Source: Streptomyces atratus
GTDB lineage: Bacteria; Actinomycetota; Actinomycetes; Streptomycetales; Streptomycetaceae
Reading direction: 5' to 3'
Assembly: GCF_014648655.1 (NCBI RefSeq)
Contig: NZ_BMRN01000005.1
Location: 369,179-433,178, forward strand
DNA length: 64,000 nt
How positions within the stretch are numbered: position 1 is the stretch's first letter; each line of letters opens with the position of its first letter. Positions 17,767 to 27,393 of this stretch are shown here, piece by piece. Under the pieces are notes generated by a model that did not search any database, was not told the DNA's origin, and saw nothing but the letters and a program-made list of their open reading frames with translations. Position numbers and translations under genes: made by a program.

Positions 17767-18726
17767 TCAGTCCAGGGCCCGGGACAGCCGGTCCCTGGCC
17801 GCCCTGATCGCGTCATTGAGCTCCGGCGGTTCGACGACCTCGAAGTCGATCCCCAGCAGCATGACGTGGATGACCAGCACATCGAGACTCGCCGCCCCGG
17901 CGCGCAGCAGGCAACTGTCGGAGCCTTCCGCCTCCAGCACCCCTGAGGGCGTCGAGACCCGTTCGGCCGCGCGCTCGATCCCCACCTTCAGCCGGATCAC
18001 CGCGTGCGTCGCGTACACGGTGGTCGAGATTCCCTTCGCGACATAGGCGGCCAGATCCTCGGCCGGTGCGTCACGGGGGACGAATCCCGGGCCGTGCGGC
18101 GGCATGGGCGTGATCCGGTCCGCGCGGAACGTGCGCCAGTCCGCGCGGTCCAGGTCCCAGGCGACGAGATACCAGCGGTGCTCGGTGCATACGAGCCGGT
18201 GCGGTTCGACGGTCCGGCGCGATACGGAGCCGGAGTGGTCCCGGTACTCGAAGCGCAGCCGCTCGCTGTCCCGGCAGGCTCCGGCAAGTTCGGTGAGGAC
18301 ACCCGGATCGGCGGTGGACGCGCCGGGTCCGCGGAGCAGCGGGACGGTGAAGGTGTTCAGCGCGTTCACCCGGCGCCGGAGCCGGTTCGGCAGCACTTGT
18401 TCGAGCTTGGCCAGGGCGCGTACCGAGGTCTCACCGATGCCCTCGACGCCGTTGCCCGCCGCAGTGCGCAGCCCGACGGCGACGGCGACGGCCTCCTCGT
18501 CGTCGAGGAGCAGCGGCGGCAGCTGGGCACCGGCGCCGAGTTGGTATCCGCCGCCGGTACCGGGGCTGGCGTTGACCGGATAGCCCAGTTCGCGCAGCTT
18601 GTCGACGTCACGGCGGACGGTCCGCGGGGTGACCCCGAGCCGTTCGGCGAGATCGGCGCCCGACCAGTCCCGGTGCGCCTGGAGCAGAGAGAGCAGGCGC
18701 AGCAGTCGTGCCGAGGTCTCCAACAT
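17767..18726 (-). CDS. WYL-domain transcriptional regulator with N-terminal HTH
   Basis: This 319-residue cytoplasmic protein has an N-terminal winged helix-turn-helix of the HTH_11/DeoR style (GADLAERLGVTPRTVRRDVDKL, shown here in part, residues about 24-45). The central WYL region includes the diagnostic HRWYLVAWDLDR. WYL domains are thought to sense small ligands or nucleic acids. The ATG at 18726 was chosen because the HTH then begins in the normal place. No obvious target gene is adjacent; it is followed downstream by an AT-rich gap. Confidence 0.9.
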   Translation of the reverse strand: MLETSARLLRLLSLLQAHRDWSGADLAERLGVTPRTVRRDVDKLRELGYPVNASPGTGGGYQLGAGAQLPPLLLDDEEAVAVAVGLRTAAGNGVEGIGETSVRALAKLEQVLPNRLRRRVNALNTFTVPLLRGPGASTADPGVLTELAGACRDSERLRFEYRDHSGSVSRRTVEPHRLVCTEHRWYLVAWDLDRADWRTFRADRITPMPPHGPGFVPRDAPAEDLAAYVAKGISTTVYATHAVIRLKVGIERAAERVSTPSGVLEAEGSDSCLLRAGAASLDVLVIHVMLLGIDFEVVEPPELNDAIRAARDRLSRALD

Positions 18727-18783
18727 GGGGCGAGTCTGCCAGGGGTTGCGGACAGCCGGCGTCCGCAACCGGCTGCCGATGGT

Positions 18784-19638
18784 CTACCGGGCTTGCACCG
18801 GGTCCGGTACGAGCCGTACGCAGAGATCGTTGTCGGCCGAGTAGCAAGGGATGGCGCGGATGCCCTCCCCTGCGCTGCGGCCCGGGTAGACGAAGCTGTT
18901 CTTGCGGTCCCAGACGTCATCGAGGATGCGGGAGATCCGTACGCCGTCGGCCGGCTCCCCGGCGCCCGTCCCGGGGAGCAGCCAGAGCATCCACAGCTGC
19001 TGCTCGGTGACCGGCCCGGGGCTCAGCCGGTCGAGCGGAAGCGTGAAGGAGAACGTGCCTTCCTTCCCGGCGACCGGCACCCGGCAGACCCGGTCGGGGG
19101 CGCCGGTCAGTCGCGCCTCGACGCGGGCGTCGTCGCCGAGGCGGGTCCCGTACAGCGTGCCCTCGACGGTCATCTGGCCCCCGTCAAAAGTGACCGGCCC
19201 GGCCTCGGCGTGCGGCGAGCGGACCCAGCAGCGCACGGCGAGCCGGCCGTCGACGGTCGGGTACGGGATACGGACCGCGATCCGCCCGGTCTCCGGTGTG
19301 CGGTCCATGAGAAGCCGCACATCCCTGATTCCGGGCTCGACGGCCACCGCTGCGTCGTCGTCCGCGCCCGGCTCACGCACATAGACGTCCCAGCGGCCTT
19401 CGGCGGGCGCCGCGGTGCCCGGCAGCACCGCTCGCAGCCGTCCCCCGCCGAGCGGACTCAGGGGCAGCCGCAAGGTGTTGCCGCGGCCGCCCGTACGTTT
19501 GGCCCCGCGCAGCCGCAGAAGCAGTTCGGGCGTCTCCCCGGCCTCGCCGCGGCGGAGATCGAGATCGAAGGTGATCCCGCCGTCGGGGCCTGCCGTGCAG
19601 TCGGCTCGTGGCGTCTGTCGCTCTGCGGAGACGGTCAT
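18784..19638 (-). CDS. Glycosyltransferase-linked protein of unknown function
   Basis: This 284-residue protein was not recognised as a known family, although Streptomyces relatives are often labelled transferase. It lacks a signal peptide and transmembrane helices. Its sequence suggests mostly beta structure: alternating hydrophobic strands and repeated G-R-W-D-V-Y-V or V-R-C-W-V-R patterns. It overlaps the upstream GT4 glycosyltransferase by ATGA, so the two products probably act together, perhaps on a surface glycan. It could be a substrate-binding or accessory domain for that enzyme. Confidence 0.7.
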   Translation of the reverse strand: MTVSAERQTPRADCTAGPDGGITFDLDLRRGEAGETPELLLRLRGAKRTGGRGNTLRLPLSPLGGGRLRAVLPGTAAPAEGRWDVYVREPGADDDAAVAVEPGIRDVRLLMDRTPETGRIAVRIPYPTVDGRLAVRCWVRSPHAEAGPVTFDGGQMTVEGTLYGTRLGDDARVEARLTGAPDRVCRVPVAGKEGTFSFTLPLDRLSPGPVTEQQLWMLWLLPGTGAGEPADGVRISRILDDVWDRKNSFVYPGRSAGEGIRAIPCYSADNDLCVRLVPDPVQAR

Positions 19639-20918
19639 GCGGGCTTCCCCTTGCGGATGACATCGGCGGCCTTGTAGCGCAGGGCGTACGCCCCGTCCAG
19701 CACGGTGCCGCGGGCTCGGTGCAGTGTGGTGCGCAGAGCGCCGTGCGAACGGTCACGCGGGGCTCGGGAGGCGAGTTCGGTGAAAAGCCGCTCGTGACGT
19801 TCGGCGATCCGTGACGGGTCGAACCGCTGCGACGCGGCCAGCGCGGCGCGGCCCGAGCGGTGCCGCGCTTCGTCGTCGCCGATCAGACCGAGCAGGGCGT
19901 CCGCCACCGCCGCCGTGTCACCGACCGGCACCAGCCGTCCGTCGGTGCCGTCCTCGATGATCTCGCGGGGGCCGTGCGGGCAGTCGGTGGCCACGACCGG
20001 CAGGCCGCAGCGCATCGCCTCGACGATGGTCATGCCGAAGGACTCGCGGTCCGAAGTGACTGCGGCGATCGCCCCCTTGGGCCACTCGGCCTCCAGCGGG
20101 TTGACCGGCCCCATCAGGAACACATGGTTGTACAGGCCGAGTTCACCGATGAGTGCGAGCAGCGTCTGGCGTTCGTTCCCGGTCGCGTCGCCGCCGCCGT
20201 AGATGCGCAGCCGCCAGTCCGGACGGACGGCAACCACGTCGGCGAACGCCCTGACGAGCAGGTCGTACCGCTTGACCTTGTGCAGCCGGCCTGCGGCGAT
20301 CACCCACTTGCTGTCGCCGTCGGCGGGCGCGATCCCCGGCTCGGGCACGCTGTTGGCAATGGCCTCGATCCGTACGCCGGGCAGCTTGAGCCCGGTCCGG
20401 TAGGCACGGGCGTCGGCCTCGGTGACGGTGGTGACCGCGTCGAGCAGGGCGTAGCGATGCCCGATCTCGCGGCGCAACCGGTAGCTGTGGCTGTCGAGGG
20501 TGAGGTGCTCCTGCCCGATCCGGACCGGACCGCGCCGGGCCTGCCTGCTGATCTGCACATTGAGCCCCGGCCGGGTTCCGACCACGACATCCGCGTCCAG
20601 GGAACGCAGATGGTCCGCCACCCGCGCGTCGGTCAGCCTGCTGTACTGGCGGTACCTGCTGTCACCGCGCGGGAACACGGTTGCCGGACGGGCGTGTTCG
20701 GCCGCGTCGCCGTCGTAGGACGGGCTCTTCTTCCGCAGGTCGACGAGATGGCTCATGCGCACGCCTTCAGGGGCGCCCAGTGCGGGGACGTCGCGGTGCC
20801 GGAAGACCGACACGATCTCGATGTCGTGGTGCCCGGCCAGCGCCCCGGCGAGATTGAACGTCGTACGGATCGTGCCCCCGACCCCGTAGGCGTTGTGGAG
20901 CAGGAAAGAAATGTGCAT
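19635..20918 (-). CDS. GT4-family glycosyltransferase
   Basis: This 427-residue GT-B enzyme has a glycine-rich N-terminal loop (GVGGTIRTTFNLAGAL), a mid-protein AAGRLHKVKRYDLLV and the donor-binding ESFGMTIVEAMRCGLPVV with the paired acidic residues of family GT4. It would transfer a sugar from a nucleotide donor to a glycan or lipid acceptor in the cytoplasm. The ATG at 20918 has AGGAG 12 bases upstream. It is coupled by ATGA to the unknown gene downstream. The acceptor is unknown. Confidence 0.9.
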   Translation of the reverse strand: MHISFLLHNAYGVGGTIRTTFNLAGALAGHHDIEIVSVFRHRDVPALGAPEGVRMSHLVDLRKKSPSYDGDAAEHARPATVFPRGDSRYRQYSRLTDARVADHLRSLDADVVVGTRPGLNVQISRQARRGPVRIGQEHLTLDSHSYRLRREIGHRYALLDAVTTVTEADARAYRTGLKLPGVRIEAIANSVPEPGIAPADGDSKWVIAAGRLHKVKRYDLLVRAFADVVAVRPDWRLRIYGGGDATGNERQTLLALIGELGLYNHVFLMGPVNPLEAEWPKGAIAAVTSDRESFGMTIVEAMRCGLPVVATDCPHGPREIIEDGTDGRLVPVGDTAAVADALLGLIGDDEARHRSGRAALAASQRFDPSRIAERHERLFTELASRAPRDRSHGALRTTLHRARGTVLDGAYALRYKAADVIRKGKPA

Positions 20919-21275
20919 GAAACGCCATATCTCCTGGTTCGGCTGATCGGTGGGGGACGGCACTTGCCATGACGGCGCAGAGAGGCCGGTGGTTCACTCC
21001 GGGCATAGGCCAGTTTCGGCCACTCTCATGCTCACCCGTTTTCCTGATTTGTCGATGTATCGGTGAACCGGTGCATGGCTGAGTCGACCACATCGCCGTA
21101 CGACCGATCAGGAGAAACAGCTCGCAATTGGCCTCTCGAATCCCGAGATTCACCCTCTGCGCCGGATGGTTCGATTACGTTCCCTTTCTCGCGTGACCCC
21201 GGCCGCAGATCGCCCGTTGTCTTCTGCATGAGCCGGGAACCGCCCGGCGCACGCACCGAGTTCGAGGAGCCACCC
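20919..21275. other. Divergent intergenic region
   Basis: This 357-base gap lies between the GT4 gene and the rightward gene at 21276. An in-frame upstream extension of the rightward gene (from 21063 or 21228) exists but lacks a ribosome site and has weaker codon bias. Apart from the GAGGAG site at 21265-21270 I see no firm signals. Confidence 0.4.
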
Positions 21276-22067
21276 GTGCCGCGCATGCTCGACGTCAGCG
21301 AGGACGTACGCGCCGAGATCGGCGACGCCGAAGCCGACCGGCTGCTCGTCGGCGACAACACCCCAGGCAGTTACGACTGCACCTCCTGCCGCACCCCCGG
21401 CGACTCCGAACAGGAACGCACCAGCACAGTGCTCTTCGTCGGTGACGAAACCGCTGTCCTCGCCTTCGCCCATGCGACGTGCATCCCCTCGCAGGTCGTC
21501 CAGGTCGCCGAGGAGCAACTGCAGGGCGCCGTACGCAGCATCACCGGCAGCGAAGCGGAGCACCCCGAGTACCCGGAGGGCCTCAGCCCCGAACAGGCCG
21601 TCCTCGGAATCACCAGCGGTCTCGTCCTGATCGACGACGAGCTCCACCCGGCCCTCGTCGTCGAGCCGACCGGCGCGATCGCCCGCCCGGGCACGGACGG
21701 CAGCCGGGGCGACGAATTCCTCCAGCTGCTGCTGGAGCAGGGCTTCCACCCGGTCCACCGGATGGACCGGATGCCCCCGGTGCTGCACGGCTGGTCGATC
21801 CTGCTCGCCATGGGCCAGTTGCACGCCGTGCTCCAGCCCGGCACCGGCGGCGGCGCCCCGGTCGCCTGGTGGCAGGCGCATGCGCCGCTCCAGGTCACCG
21901 AGGGCTGGCGGACCGCGGCCAACAAGTCGCAGACCGTGCTCGTCTTCGCCGCCCCGGCAGGGGCGATCGGCCAGCAGCCCCGCGAGGACCTGCTGCGCGA
22001 CGCTCTGGACAGGGCCGCCGCCGGCGGGCTCCTGGTCGCCGCGGCAATGCCGCTGGCCGGGACCTGA
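21276..22067 (+). CDS. Conserved Streptomyces protein of unknown function
   Basis: This 263-residue soluble protein was not recognised. It has an acidic N-terminus, a DCTSCRTPG motif near residue 30 that could bind a metal, and a helical middle. The C-terminal half looks like an ATP-free alpha/beta domain (LVLIDDELHPALVVEPTG, then TVLVFAAPAGAIG). The GTG at 21276 was chosen because GAGGAG lies 6 bases upstream; the ATG at 21228 has no such site. Another Streptomyces-specific small gene follows closely, and both end at a strong shared hairpin. Confidence 0.75.
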   Translation: MPRMLDVSEDVRAEIGDAEADRLLVGDNTPGSYDCTSCRTPGDSEQERTSTVLFVGDETAVLAFAHATCIPSQVVQVAEEQLQGAVRSITGSEAEHPEYPEGLSPEQAVLGITSGLVLIDDELHPALVVEPTGAIARPGTDGSRGDEFLQLLLEQGFHPVHRMDRMPPVLHGWSILLAMGQLHAVLQPGTGGGAPVAWWQAHAPLQVTEGWRTAANKSQTVLVFAAPAGAIGQQPREDLLRDALDRAAAGGLLVAAAMPLAGT

Positions 22068-22156
22068 TCATGGCCGTCGGCTCCTCGCACCTGCGGCGAA
22101 CAGCTATTTCTCCGCCGGGCCCGCATCCGACGGACAGCGGGGTCGTTGGCACATAC

Positions 22157-22558
22157 GTGCACCCATACGACTCCTCCCGCCAGCGCCCGAGCCCGATCCC
22201 TGCCATGCGCCCCTCGCAGGAGCCATCGGGCGGTCAGTCCCACACCCCGATCTACGACGCGCTGTACTCCGAGTACCGCCGGTCGTTCCGGGCGCTGCCG
22301 GGTGACCGTAGCGGCGAGGAGCATCTCGGCTTCATGGCCTTCGGCAGCGGGCCCTTCGGCAGCCGCATCCCGCTCAGCAGCCACTCCGGCCTCTCCACGG
22401 GGCTCTCCAGCGGTCTCTCCGTACCCAGCGGGACCACCGGACACGGCAGCGGCCCGAGCACGCACACCGGCAGCCTCGGCTCCTGGCAGCGGGTGGGCCG
22501 GCACTCCGGGCGGGCCCCTGCGGCTCTGCCCCCGGGATCGGGATCGCGAGGGGCCTGA
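22157..22558 (+). CDS. Small Streptomyces hypothetical protein, start uncertain
   Basis: About 133 residues when started at the GTG at 22157. The recognisable core is HTPIYDALYSEYRRSFRALPGD, given here in part, followed by a Gly/Ser-rich low-complexity half (repeated S-G-L-S, G-S-G-P). Upstream in-frame codons to the ATG at 22070 include several rare for this genome (ACA, ATT, TCT), so that extension is probably not translated; the ATG at 22205 is another option. No ribosome site decides. Function unknown. Confidence 0.55.
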   Translation: MHPYDSSRQRPSPIPAMRPSQEPSGGQSHTPIYDALYSEYRRSFRALPGDRSGEEHLGFMAFGSGPFGSRIPLSSHSGLSTGLSSGLSVPSGTTGHGSGPSTHTGSLGSWQRVGRHSGRAPAALPPGSGSRGA

Positions 22559-22567
22559 CCGTACGAC

Positions 22568-22609
22568 GGAGCCCCGGACCCTTTCGTATGCGAAAGGGTC
22601 CGGGGCTCC
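22568..22609. terminator. Strong bidirectional hairpin terminator
   Basis: A perfect 19-bp inverted repeat (22568-22586 and 22591-22609) closes a TATG loop. It sits between the convergent ends of the small hypothetical gene (stop 22558) and der (stop 22622). Confidence 0.92.
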
Positions 22610-22621
22610 GCCATGGGCGTA

Positions 22622-24091
22622 CTACTTGTTGCGGCCGCGCTTCTCGCGGACCCGCACCGAGATGTGGATCGGGGTGCCCTCGAAGCCGAACTCCTCGCGC
22701 AGCCGGCGCTCGACGAAGCGCCGGTAGCCGTGCTCCAGGAAGCCCGAGGAGAACAGCACGAAGCGCGGCGGCTTGGTGCCCGCCTGGGTGCCGAAGAGGA
22801 TCCGGGGCTGCTTGCCGCCACGGACGGGGTGCGGGTGGGAGGCGACGATCTCGCCGAGGAAGGCGTTCAGCCGCCCTGTGGGGACACGGGTCTCCCAGCC
22901 GGCGAGGGCGGTCTCGATCGCCGGAACCAGCTTCTCCATGTGCCTGCCGGTGACGGCGGAGACGTTGACCCGCGGGGCCCACGCGATCTGCGCGAGCTCC
23001 GTCTCGATCTCGCGCTCCAGGTAGTAGCGCCGCTCCTCGTCGAGGGTGTCCCACTTGTTGTACGCGATCACCAGGGCACGCCCGGCCTCCACGGCCATGG
23101 TGATGATGCGCTGGTCCTGGACGCTGATGGACTCGCTGGCGTCGATCAGGACGACGGCGACCTCGGCCTTCTCCACGGCGGCGGCGGTGCGCAGCGACGC
23201 GTAGTAGTCCGCGCCCTCCTGGAGGTGGACGCGGCGGCGGATACCGGCCGTGTCGATGAACTTCCACGTGATGCCGCCGAGCTCGATCAGCTCGTCGACC
23301 GGGTCACGGGTGGTGCCAGCCAGCTCGTTGACGACGACGCGGTCCTCCTTCGCCACCTTGTTCAGCAGCGAGGACTTGCCGACGTTGGGGCGGCCGATGA
23401 GGGCGATCCGGCGCGGTCCGCCGATCGCGGTGCCGAAGCGCTGCGCGGGGGCCTCGGGAAGTGCTTCGAGTACGGCATCGAGCAGGTCGCCGGTGCCGCG
23501 GCCGTGCAGCGAGGAGACCGGGTGCGGCTCGCCGAGGCCCAGCGACCAGAGCGCGGTGGCGTCCGCCTCGCCGCTCTGTCCGTCGACCTTGTTGGCGCAC
23601 AGCACGACGGGCTTGCCGGCCCGGCGCAGCAGCTTGACGACGGCTTCGTCGGTGTCGGTCGCGCCGACGGTCGAGTCGACCACGAAGACGACCGCGTCGG
23701 CGGCCTCGATCGCGTACTCGGCCTGGGCGGCGACGGAGGCGTCGATGCCCAGCACGTCCTGCTCCCAGCCACCGGTGTCGACGACCTTGAAGCGGCGGCC
23801 CGCCCACTCGGCCTCGTAGGTGACGCGGTCGCGGGTGACGCCGGGCTTGTCCTCGACGACCGCCTCACGGCGGCCGATGATCCGGTTCACCAGCGTCGAC
23901 TTGCCGACATTGGGGCGGCCGACGACGGCGAGCACGGGAAGCGGTCCGTGACCGGCCTCGTCGATCGCGCCCTCGACCTCTTCGGCGCCGAAGCCCTCCT
24001 CCGCTGCGAGCTCCATGAACTCCGCGTACTCGGCGTCGCCAAGCGCTCCGTGCTCGTGGTCCGAGCCGTCGGAGTGAATCTGGTCGTTCAT
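22622..24091 (-). CDS. der: Ribosome-biogenesis GTPase Der (EngA)
   Basis: This 489-residue protein has the tandem GTPase layout unique to Der: a first P-loop GRPNVGKST at 58-66 with DTGGWEQ, a second GRPNVGKSS near residue 229 with DTAGIRRR and YNKWD, and a C-terminal KH-like domain. It binds the 50S subunit during assembly. An acidic N-terminal extension of about 50 residues precedes the first domain, as in other actinomycetes. The ATG at 24091 has GAGGA upstream, so the earlier ATG cluster was not used. It is the last gene of the aroH-tyrA-cmk-plsC-der group. Confidence 0.95.
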   Translation of the reverse strand: MNDQIHSDGSDHEHGALGDAEYAEFMELAAEEGFGAEEVEGAIDEAGHGPLPVLAVVGRPNVGKSTLVNRIIGRREAVVEDKPGVTRDRVTYEAEWAGRRFKVVDTGGWEQDVLGIDASVAAQAEYAIEAADAVVFVVDSTVGATDTDEAVVKLLRRAGKPVVLCANKVDGQSGEADATALWSLGLGEPHPVSSLHGRGTGDLLDAVLEALPEAPAQRFGTAIGGPRRIALIGRPNVGKSSLLNKVAKEDRVVVNELAGTTRDPVDELIELGGITWKFIDTAGIRRRVHLQEGADYYASLRTAAAVEKAEVAVVLIDASESISVQDQRIITMAVEAGRALVIAYNKWDTLDEERRYYLEREIETELAQIAWAPRVNVSAVTGRHMEKLVPAIETALAGWETRVPTGRLNAFLGEIVASHPHPVRGGKQPRILFGTQAGTKPPRFVLFSSGFLEHGYRRFVERRLREEFGFEGTPIHISVRVREKRGRNK

Positions 24092-24154
24092 GAAGTCCGT
24101 TCCTCTTTGCATCATCATCGATGGGCCACGACCACGCGGCCCACTACTCAAGTC

Positions 24155-24859
24155 TTACCTACGCCCGGTGAAACGCCTGGCCTCGTCCAGATGGGCGGTC
24201 AGCCGCCCCTGGATCCGTACCGTCGCCTCGTCCAGCACCTTCCGGGTCCGCAGGCCACTTCCGCCCCCCCGTCGCCCGTCACCACCCTTGTCCGAGCTGC
24301 GCGCCCTGTCTTGCGCGTCGAAGGCGTCACCGAAGACGACATCGACCCGGCTGCGCAACGGCGGCAGTGCCGATATCAACCGTCCGCGGCGCTCGGTGCT
24401 TCCCAGTACGGCCACGGGCACGATCGGCGCCCCGCTGCGTACCGCGAAGTATGCGAGCCCGGCACGCAGGGAGGCGAAGTCGCCCTCGCCCCTGGTGCCC
24501 TCGGGGAAGATCCCGAGCACCCCGCCGTTCTCCAGCACGCCGAGGGCGTGGGTGATGGCGGTGCGGTCGGCGGTCGTGCGGTCCACCTTCAGCTGACCGA
24601 TTCCGCGCAGGAACGGGTCGAGGGGGCCGACGAACGCCTCTTTCTTGATCAGGAAGTGGACGGGCCGGGGCGCGGTGCCCATCAGCATCGGACCGTCGAT
24701 GTTGTGTGAGTGGTTCACCGCGAGTATGACGGGTCCGGAGGCGGGAACCCGCCACGCGCCGAGGACTCGGGGCTTCCACAGCCCGTACATCAGCCCGATG
24801 CCGATCCCGCGCCCGACCGCTGCGCCGCGCAGCGTGGGCGAGCCCGTGGCTTGGGTCAC
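24155..24859 (-). CDS. plsC: 1-acylglycerol-3-phosphate acyltransferase family protein
   Basis: This 234-residue protein has the acyltransferase boxes H-x4-D (H50 to D55 in NHSHNID) and FPEGTRGEG. PlsC-type enzymes acylate lysophosphatidate to phosphatidate at the membrane. The C-terminal 60 residues are basic and variable. The GTG start at 24859 overlaps the cmk stop as GTGA, which explains why a longer frame reading through cmk is not the gene. The pairing of cmk, plsC and der is common in actinomycetes. Whether it acts in bulk phospholipid synthesis is not shown. Confidence 0.9.
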   Translation of the reverse strand: MTQATGSPTLRGAAVGRGIGIGLMYGLWKPRVLGAWRVPASGPVILAVNHSHNIDGPMLMGTAPRPVHFLIKKEAFVGPLDPFLRGIGQLKVDRTTADRTAITHALGVLENGGVLGIFPEGTRGEGDFASLRAGLAYFAVRSGAPIVPVAVLGSTERRGRLISALPPLRSRVDVVFGDAFDAQDRARSSDKGGDGRRGGGSGLRTRKVLDEATVRIQGRLTAHLDEARRFTGRR

Positions 24860-25560
24860 TTCGCGGCCCGCTTCTCCTCGACGAGGGTGACGACGCACTC
24901 GATGACCTGCGGGAGGGTCAGCTCGGTGGTGTCCACCTCGACGGCGTCGTCCGCCTTGGCCAGCGGGGAGGTCTTGCGGCCGGAGTCGGCCGCGTCCCGC
25001 TTGATCAGCGCCTCCTTGGTGGCGGCGAGATCGGAGCCCCTGACCTCTCCGCTGCGGCGGGCGGCGCGCGCCTCCGGCGATGCGGTGAGGAAGATCTTCA
25101 GGTCGGCGTCGGGCAGCACCGTGGTGCCGATGTCGCGGCCCTCGACCACTATGCCGCCCTCGGCGGCGGCGGCGATGGAACGCTGCAGCTCGGTGATCCG
25201 CGCACGCACCTCGGGGACCGCGCTGACCGCGCTGACCCGGGAGGTGACCTCCTGCGTACGGATCGGCCCCGAGGCGTCCTCGCCGTCGACGGTGATCGTC
25301 GGGGCGCCCGGGTCCGTGCCGGAGACGATGACCGGCTTGGCGGCGGCGGTCGCCACCTCCATCGCGTCCTGCACGTCGATGCCGTTGTTCAGCATCCACC
25401 AGGTGATCGCCCGGTACTGGGCGCCGGTGTCCAGGTAGCTCAGGCCGAGCTGGGCGGCGACGGCCTTGGACGTGCTCGACTTGCCGGTGCCGGAGGGCCC
25501 GTCGATGGCGACGATCACTGCGGCCGGGGCCGTCCGGGCGGCGGCGCTTGCGGTTTCCAC
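24856..25560 (-). CDS. cmk: Cytidylate kinase
   Basis: This 234-residue enzyme has the P-loop AIDGPSGTGKSS (G21-S29), the YLDTGAQYRAITW nucleotide-binding motif, EGRDIGTTV and the lid with RRSGEVRG. It phosphorylates CMP and dCMP with ATP. GTG at 25560 was chosen because AGGAAGG lies about 9 bases upstream; a GTG four codons earlier touches that site and is less likely. It is coupled to plsC through GTGA. Length matches the family. Confidence 0.94.
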   Translation of the reverse strand: METASAAARTAPAAVIVAIDGPSGTGKSSTSKAVAAQLGLSYLDTGAQYRAITWWMLNNGIDVQDAMEVATAAAKPVIVSGTDPGAPTITVDGEDASGPIRTQEVTSRVSAVSAVPEVRARITELQRSIAAAAEGGIVVEGRDIGTTVLPDADLKIFLTASPEARAARRSGEVRGSDLAATKEALIKRDAADSGRKTSPLAKADDAVEVDTTELTLPQVIECVVTLVEEKRAAK

Positions 25561-25696
25561 GGTGGTGGACACCTTCCTGGTACACGGGGTGGGCGGGACG
25601 GGGGCGCGCGAACCCGCCCCGCACAAGGTTACCGAGTGTCGGAGCGGTCCTCTGCACCCCTGTGGACAACCGCCTCCCGGGCCCGCCGCCCCGGGC

Positions 25697-26782
25697 CTAC
25701 TGGCGCAGCGACCAGCCCCGGTCGCGCAGTGCCGCGCTCAGTTCGGGGGCCGCGCTCGGCTCGACCATGAGCTGGACCAGGCCCGCCTGCTGCCCGGTGG
25801 CGTGCTCGATGCGGACGTCCTCGACGTTGACCCCGGACCGGCCGGCGTCGGCGAAGATCCCGGCCAGTTCGCCCGGCCGGTCGCTGATGAGCACGGACAC
25901 GATCTCGTAGGAGGCGGGGGCCGTCCCGTGCTTGCCGGGCACCCGGCCCCGGCCCGCGTTGCCGCGGCGCAGCACGTCCTCGATGCCTTCGGTGCCTTCG
26001 CGGCGCTTGTCGTCGTCACCGGACTGCAGACCGCGCAGCGCCCGTACCGTCTCGTCCAGATCGGCGGCGACCCCGGCCAGCACGTCGGCGACCGGGCCGG
26101 GGTTGGCGGAGAGGATCTCCACCCACATCCGGGGGTCGGAGGCGGCGATCCGGGTGACGTCCCTGATGCCCTGACCGCAAAGACGTACAGCGGTCTCGTC
26201 GGCCTCCTCCAGGCGGGCGGCGACCATCGACGAGATCAGCTGCGGGGTGTGGGAGACCAGGGCGACGGCCCGGTCGTGCGCGTCGGCGTCCATGACGACC
26301 GGTACGGCGCGGCAGAGCGCGACCAGTTCCAGGGCGAGGTTGAGGACCTCGGTGTCGGTGTCACGGGTCGGGGTGAGGACCCAGGGGCGGCCCTCGAAGA
26401 GGTCCGCGGTGGCGGCGAGGGGGCCCGATCGCTCCTTGCCCGCCATGGGGTGCGTACCGATGTACGGCGTGAGGTCGACGCCGCGGGCCTCCAGCTCGCG
26501 GCGCGGGCCGCCCTTGACGCTGGCGACATCGAGGTAGCCGCGTGCCACGCCGTCCCGCATGGCGGTGGCCAGCACCGAGGCCACATGGGCGGGCGGCACG
26601 GCGATGATCGCCAGGTCGACGCGGCCCTCGGGCGCCTCGTCCGTACCGGCGCCGAGCGCGGCCGCGGTGCGGGCCGATTCGGGGTCGTGGTCGACGAGGT
26701 GCACATGGATGCCGCGCCCGGCCAGGGCGAGGGCTGCGGAAGTGCCGACGAGGCCCGTTCCGATGACGAGGGCGGTTCTCAC
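25697..26782 (-). CDS. tyrA: Prephenate dehydrogenase with C-terminal ACT domain
   Basis: This 361-residue enzyme has an N-terminal Rossmann fold (IGTGLVGTS, glycines at 8, 10 and 13), the TyrA-conserved GTHPMAGKE and SHTPQLIS segments, and a C-terminal ACT domain from about residue 290 (VLISDRPGELAGIFADAG). It converts prephenate to 4-hydroxyphenylpyruvate for tyrosine synthesis; the ACT domain suggests amino-acid feedback. The GTG start overlaps the aroH stop as GTGA, so chorismate mutase and dehydrogenase are made together. Confidence 0.94.
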   Translation of the reverse strand: MRTALVIGTGLVGTSAALALAGRGIHVHLVDHDPESARTAAALGAGTDEAPEGRVDLAIIAVPPAHVASVLATAMRDGVARGYLDVASVKGGPRRELEARGVDLTPYIGTHPMAGKERSGPLAATADLFEGRPWVLTPTRDTDTEVLNLALELVALCRAVPVVMDADAHDRAVALVSHTPQLISSMVAARLEEADETAVRLCGQGIRDVTRIAASDPRMWVEILSANPGPVADVLAGVAADLDETVRALRGLQSGDDDKRREGTEGIEDVLRRGNAGRGRVPGKHGTAPASYEIVSVLISDRPGELAGIFADAGRSGVNVEDVRIEHATGQQAGLVQLMVEPSAAPELSAALRDRGWSLRQ

Positions 26783-27141
26783 TGGGCGATGTCCTTGCGG
26801 AGGGCGGCGGTGGCGCCGAGGTACACGTGCGCGATCTCGGACTTGGGAAGGTATGTCTCGACGTGCGCGAGGATGCGCACCACGCGGGGCATCGCCCCCA
26901 CGATGTCCAGTTCCTGGGCGCAGATCAGCGGTACGTCGACGATACCGATCCCGCGTGCCGCGGCGGCCGGGAAGTCGCTGTGCAGATCGGGGGTGGCCGT
27001 GAACCAGATGCTGATCAGGTCGTCCGCGACGAGGTTGTTGCGCTCCAGGACGGCGGTGAGCAGGGCGCTGACCCGCTCGTCCATGTGTCCGGCCTCGTCC
27101 TGATCCAGCTGGACGGCTCCACGGACCGCTCGTACCGCCAC
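26779..27141 (-). CDS. aroH: Chorismate mutase, AroH class
   Basis: This 120-residue enzyme has the AroH-type trimeric fold features: VRAVRGA with the N-terminal catalytic Arg, WFTATPDLHSDFPA, and MPRVVRILAHV with the second active-site Arg. It rearranges chorismate to prephenate. GTG at 27141 was chosen because GAGGAG lies 6 bases upstream. It is the first gene of the leftward run and is coupled to tyrA, which uses its product. Confidence 0.94.
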   Translation of the reverse strand: MAVRAVRGAVQLDQDEAGHMDERVSALLTAVLERNNLVADDLISIWFTATPDLHSDFPAAAARGIGIVDVPLICAQELDIVGAMPRVVRILAHVETYLPKSEIAHVYLGATAALRKDIAQ

Positions 27142-27290
27142 GTCGTGCTCCTCGCTCTTTCGTACGTGTCGCGCCTGCTGTCCGCCTGCGTGATCTTTCT
27201 GCACGATCAGCCTAGAGGGGCGGCGCGGCGGGCGGCCGGGGTGCTCTCCCAGTGAGACGGGGCGGTGACGCGCGCGTGGCAGAGCGCGTC

Positions 27291-27328
27291 GCCCGGAGGG
27301 CTCGCCTGATGGCGAAGGCCCTCCGGGC
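27291..27328 (-). terminator. Hairpin downstream of the YidB-like gene
   Basis: GCCCGGAGGG (27291-27300) pairs with CCCTCCGGGC (27319-27328), and CTCGCC/GGCGAAG continues the stem with a small bulge around a TGAT loop. It lies between the stop of the YidB-like gene (27394) and the aroH start. It should stop leftward transcription before the aromatic operon. Confidence 0.65.
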
Positions 27329-27393
27329 GCGCGGGGTGTTCCGGCGGAACACTTCTTTCCGCACGGTGAACGGCCCTTGCGGCCGCCCCGGTC

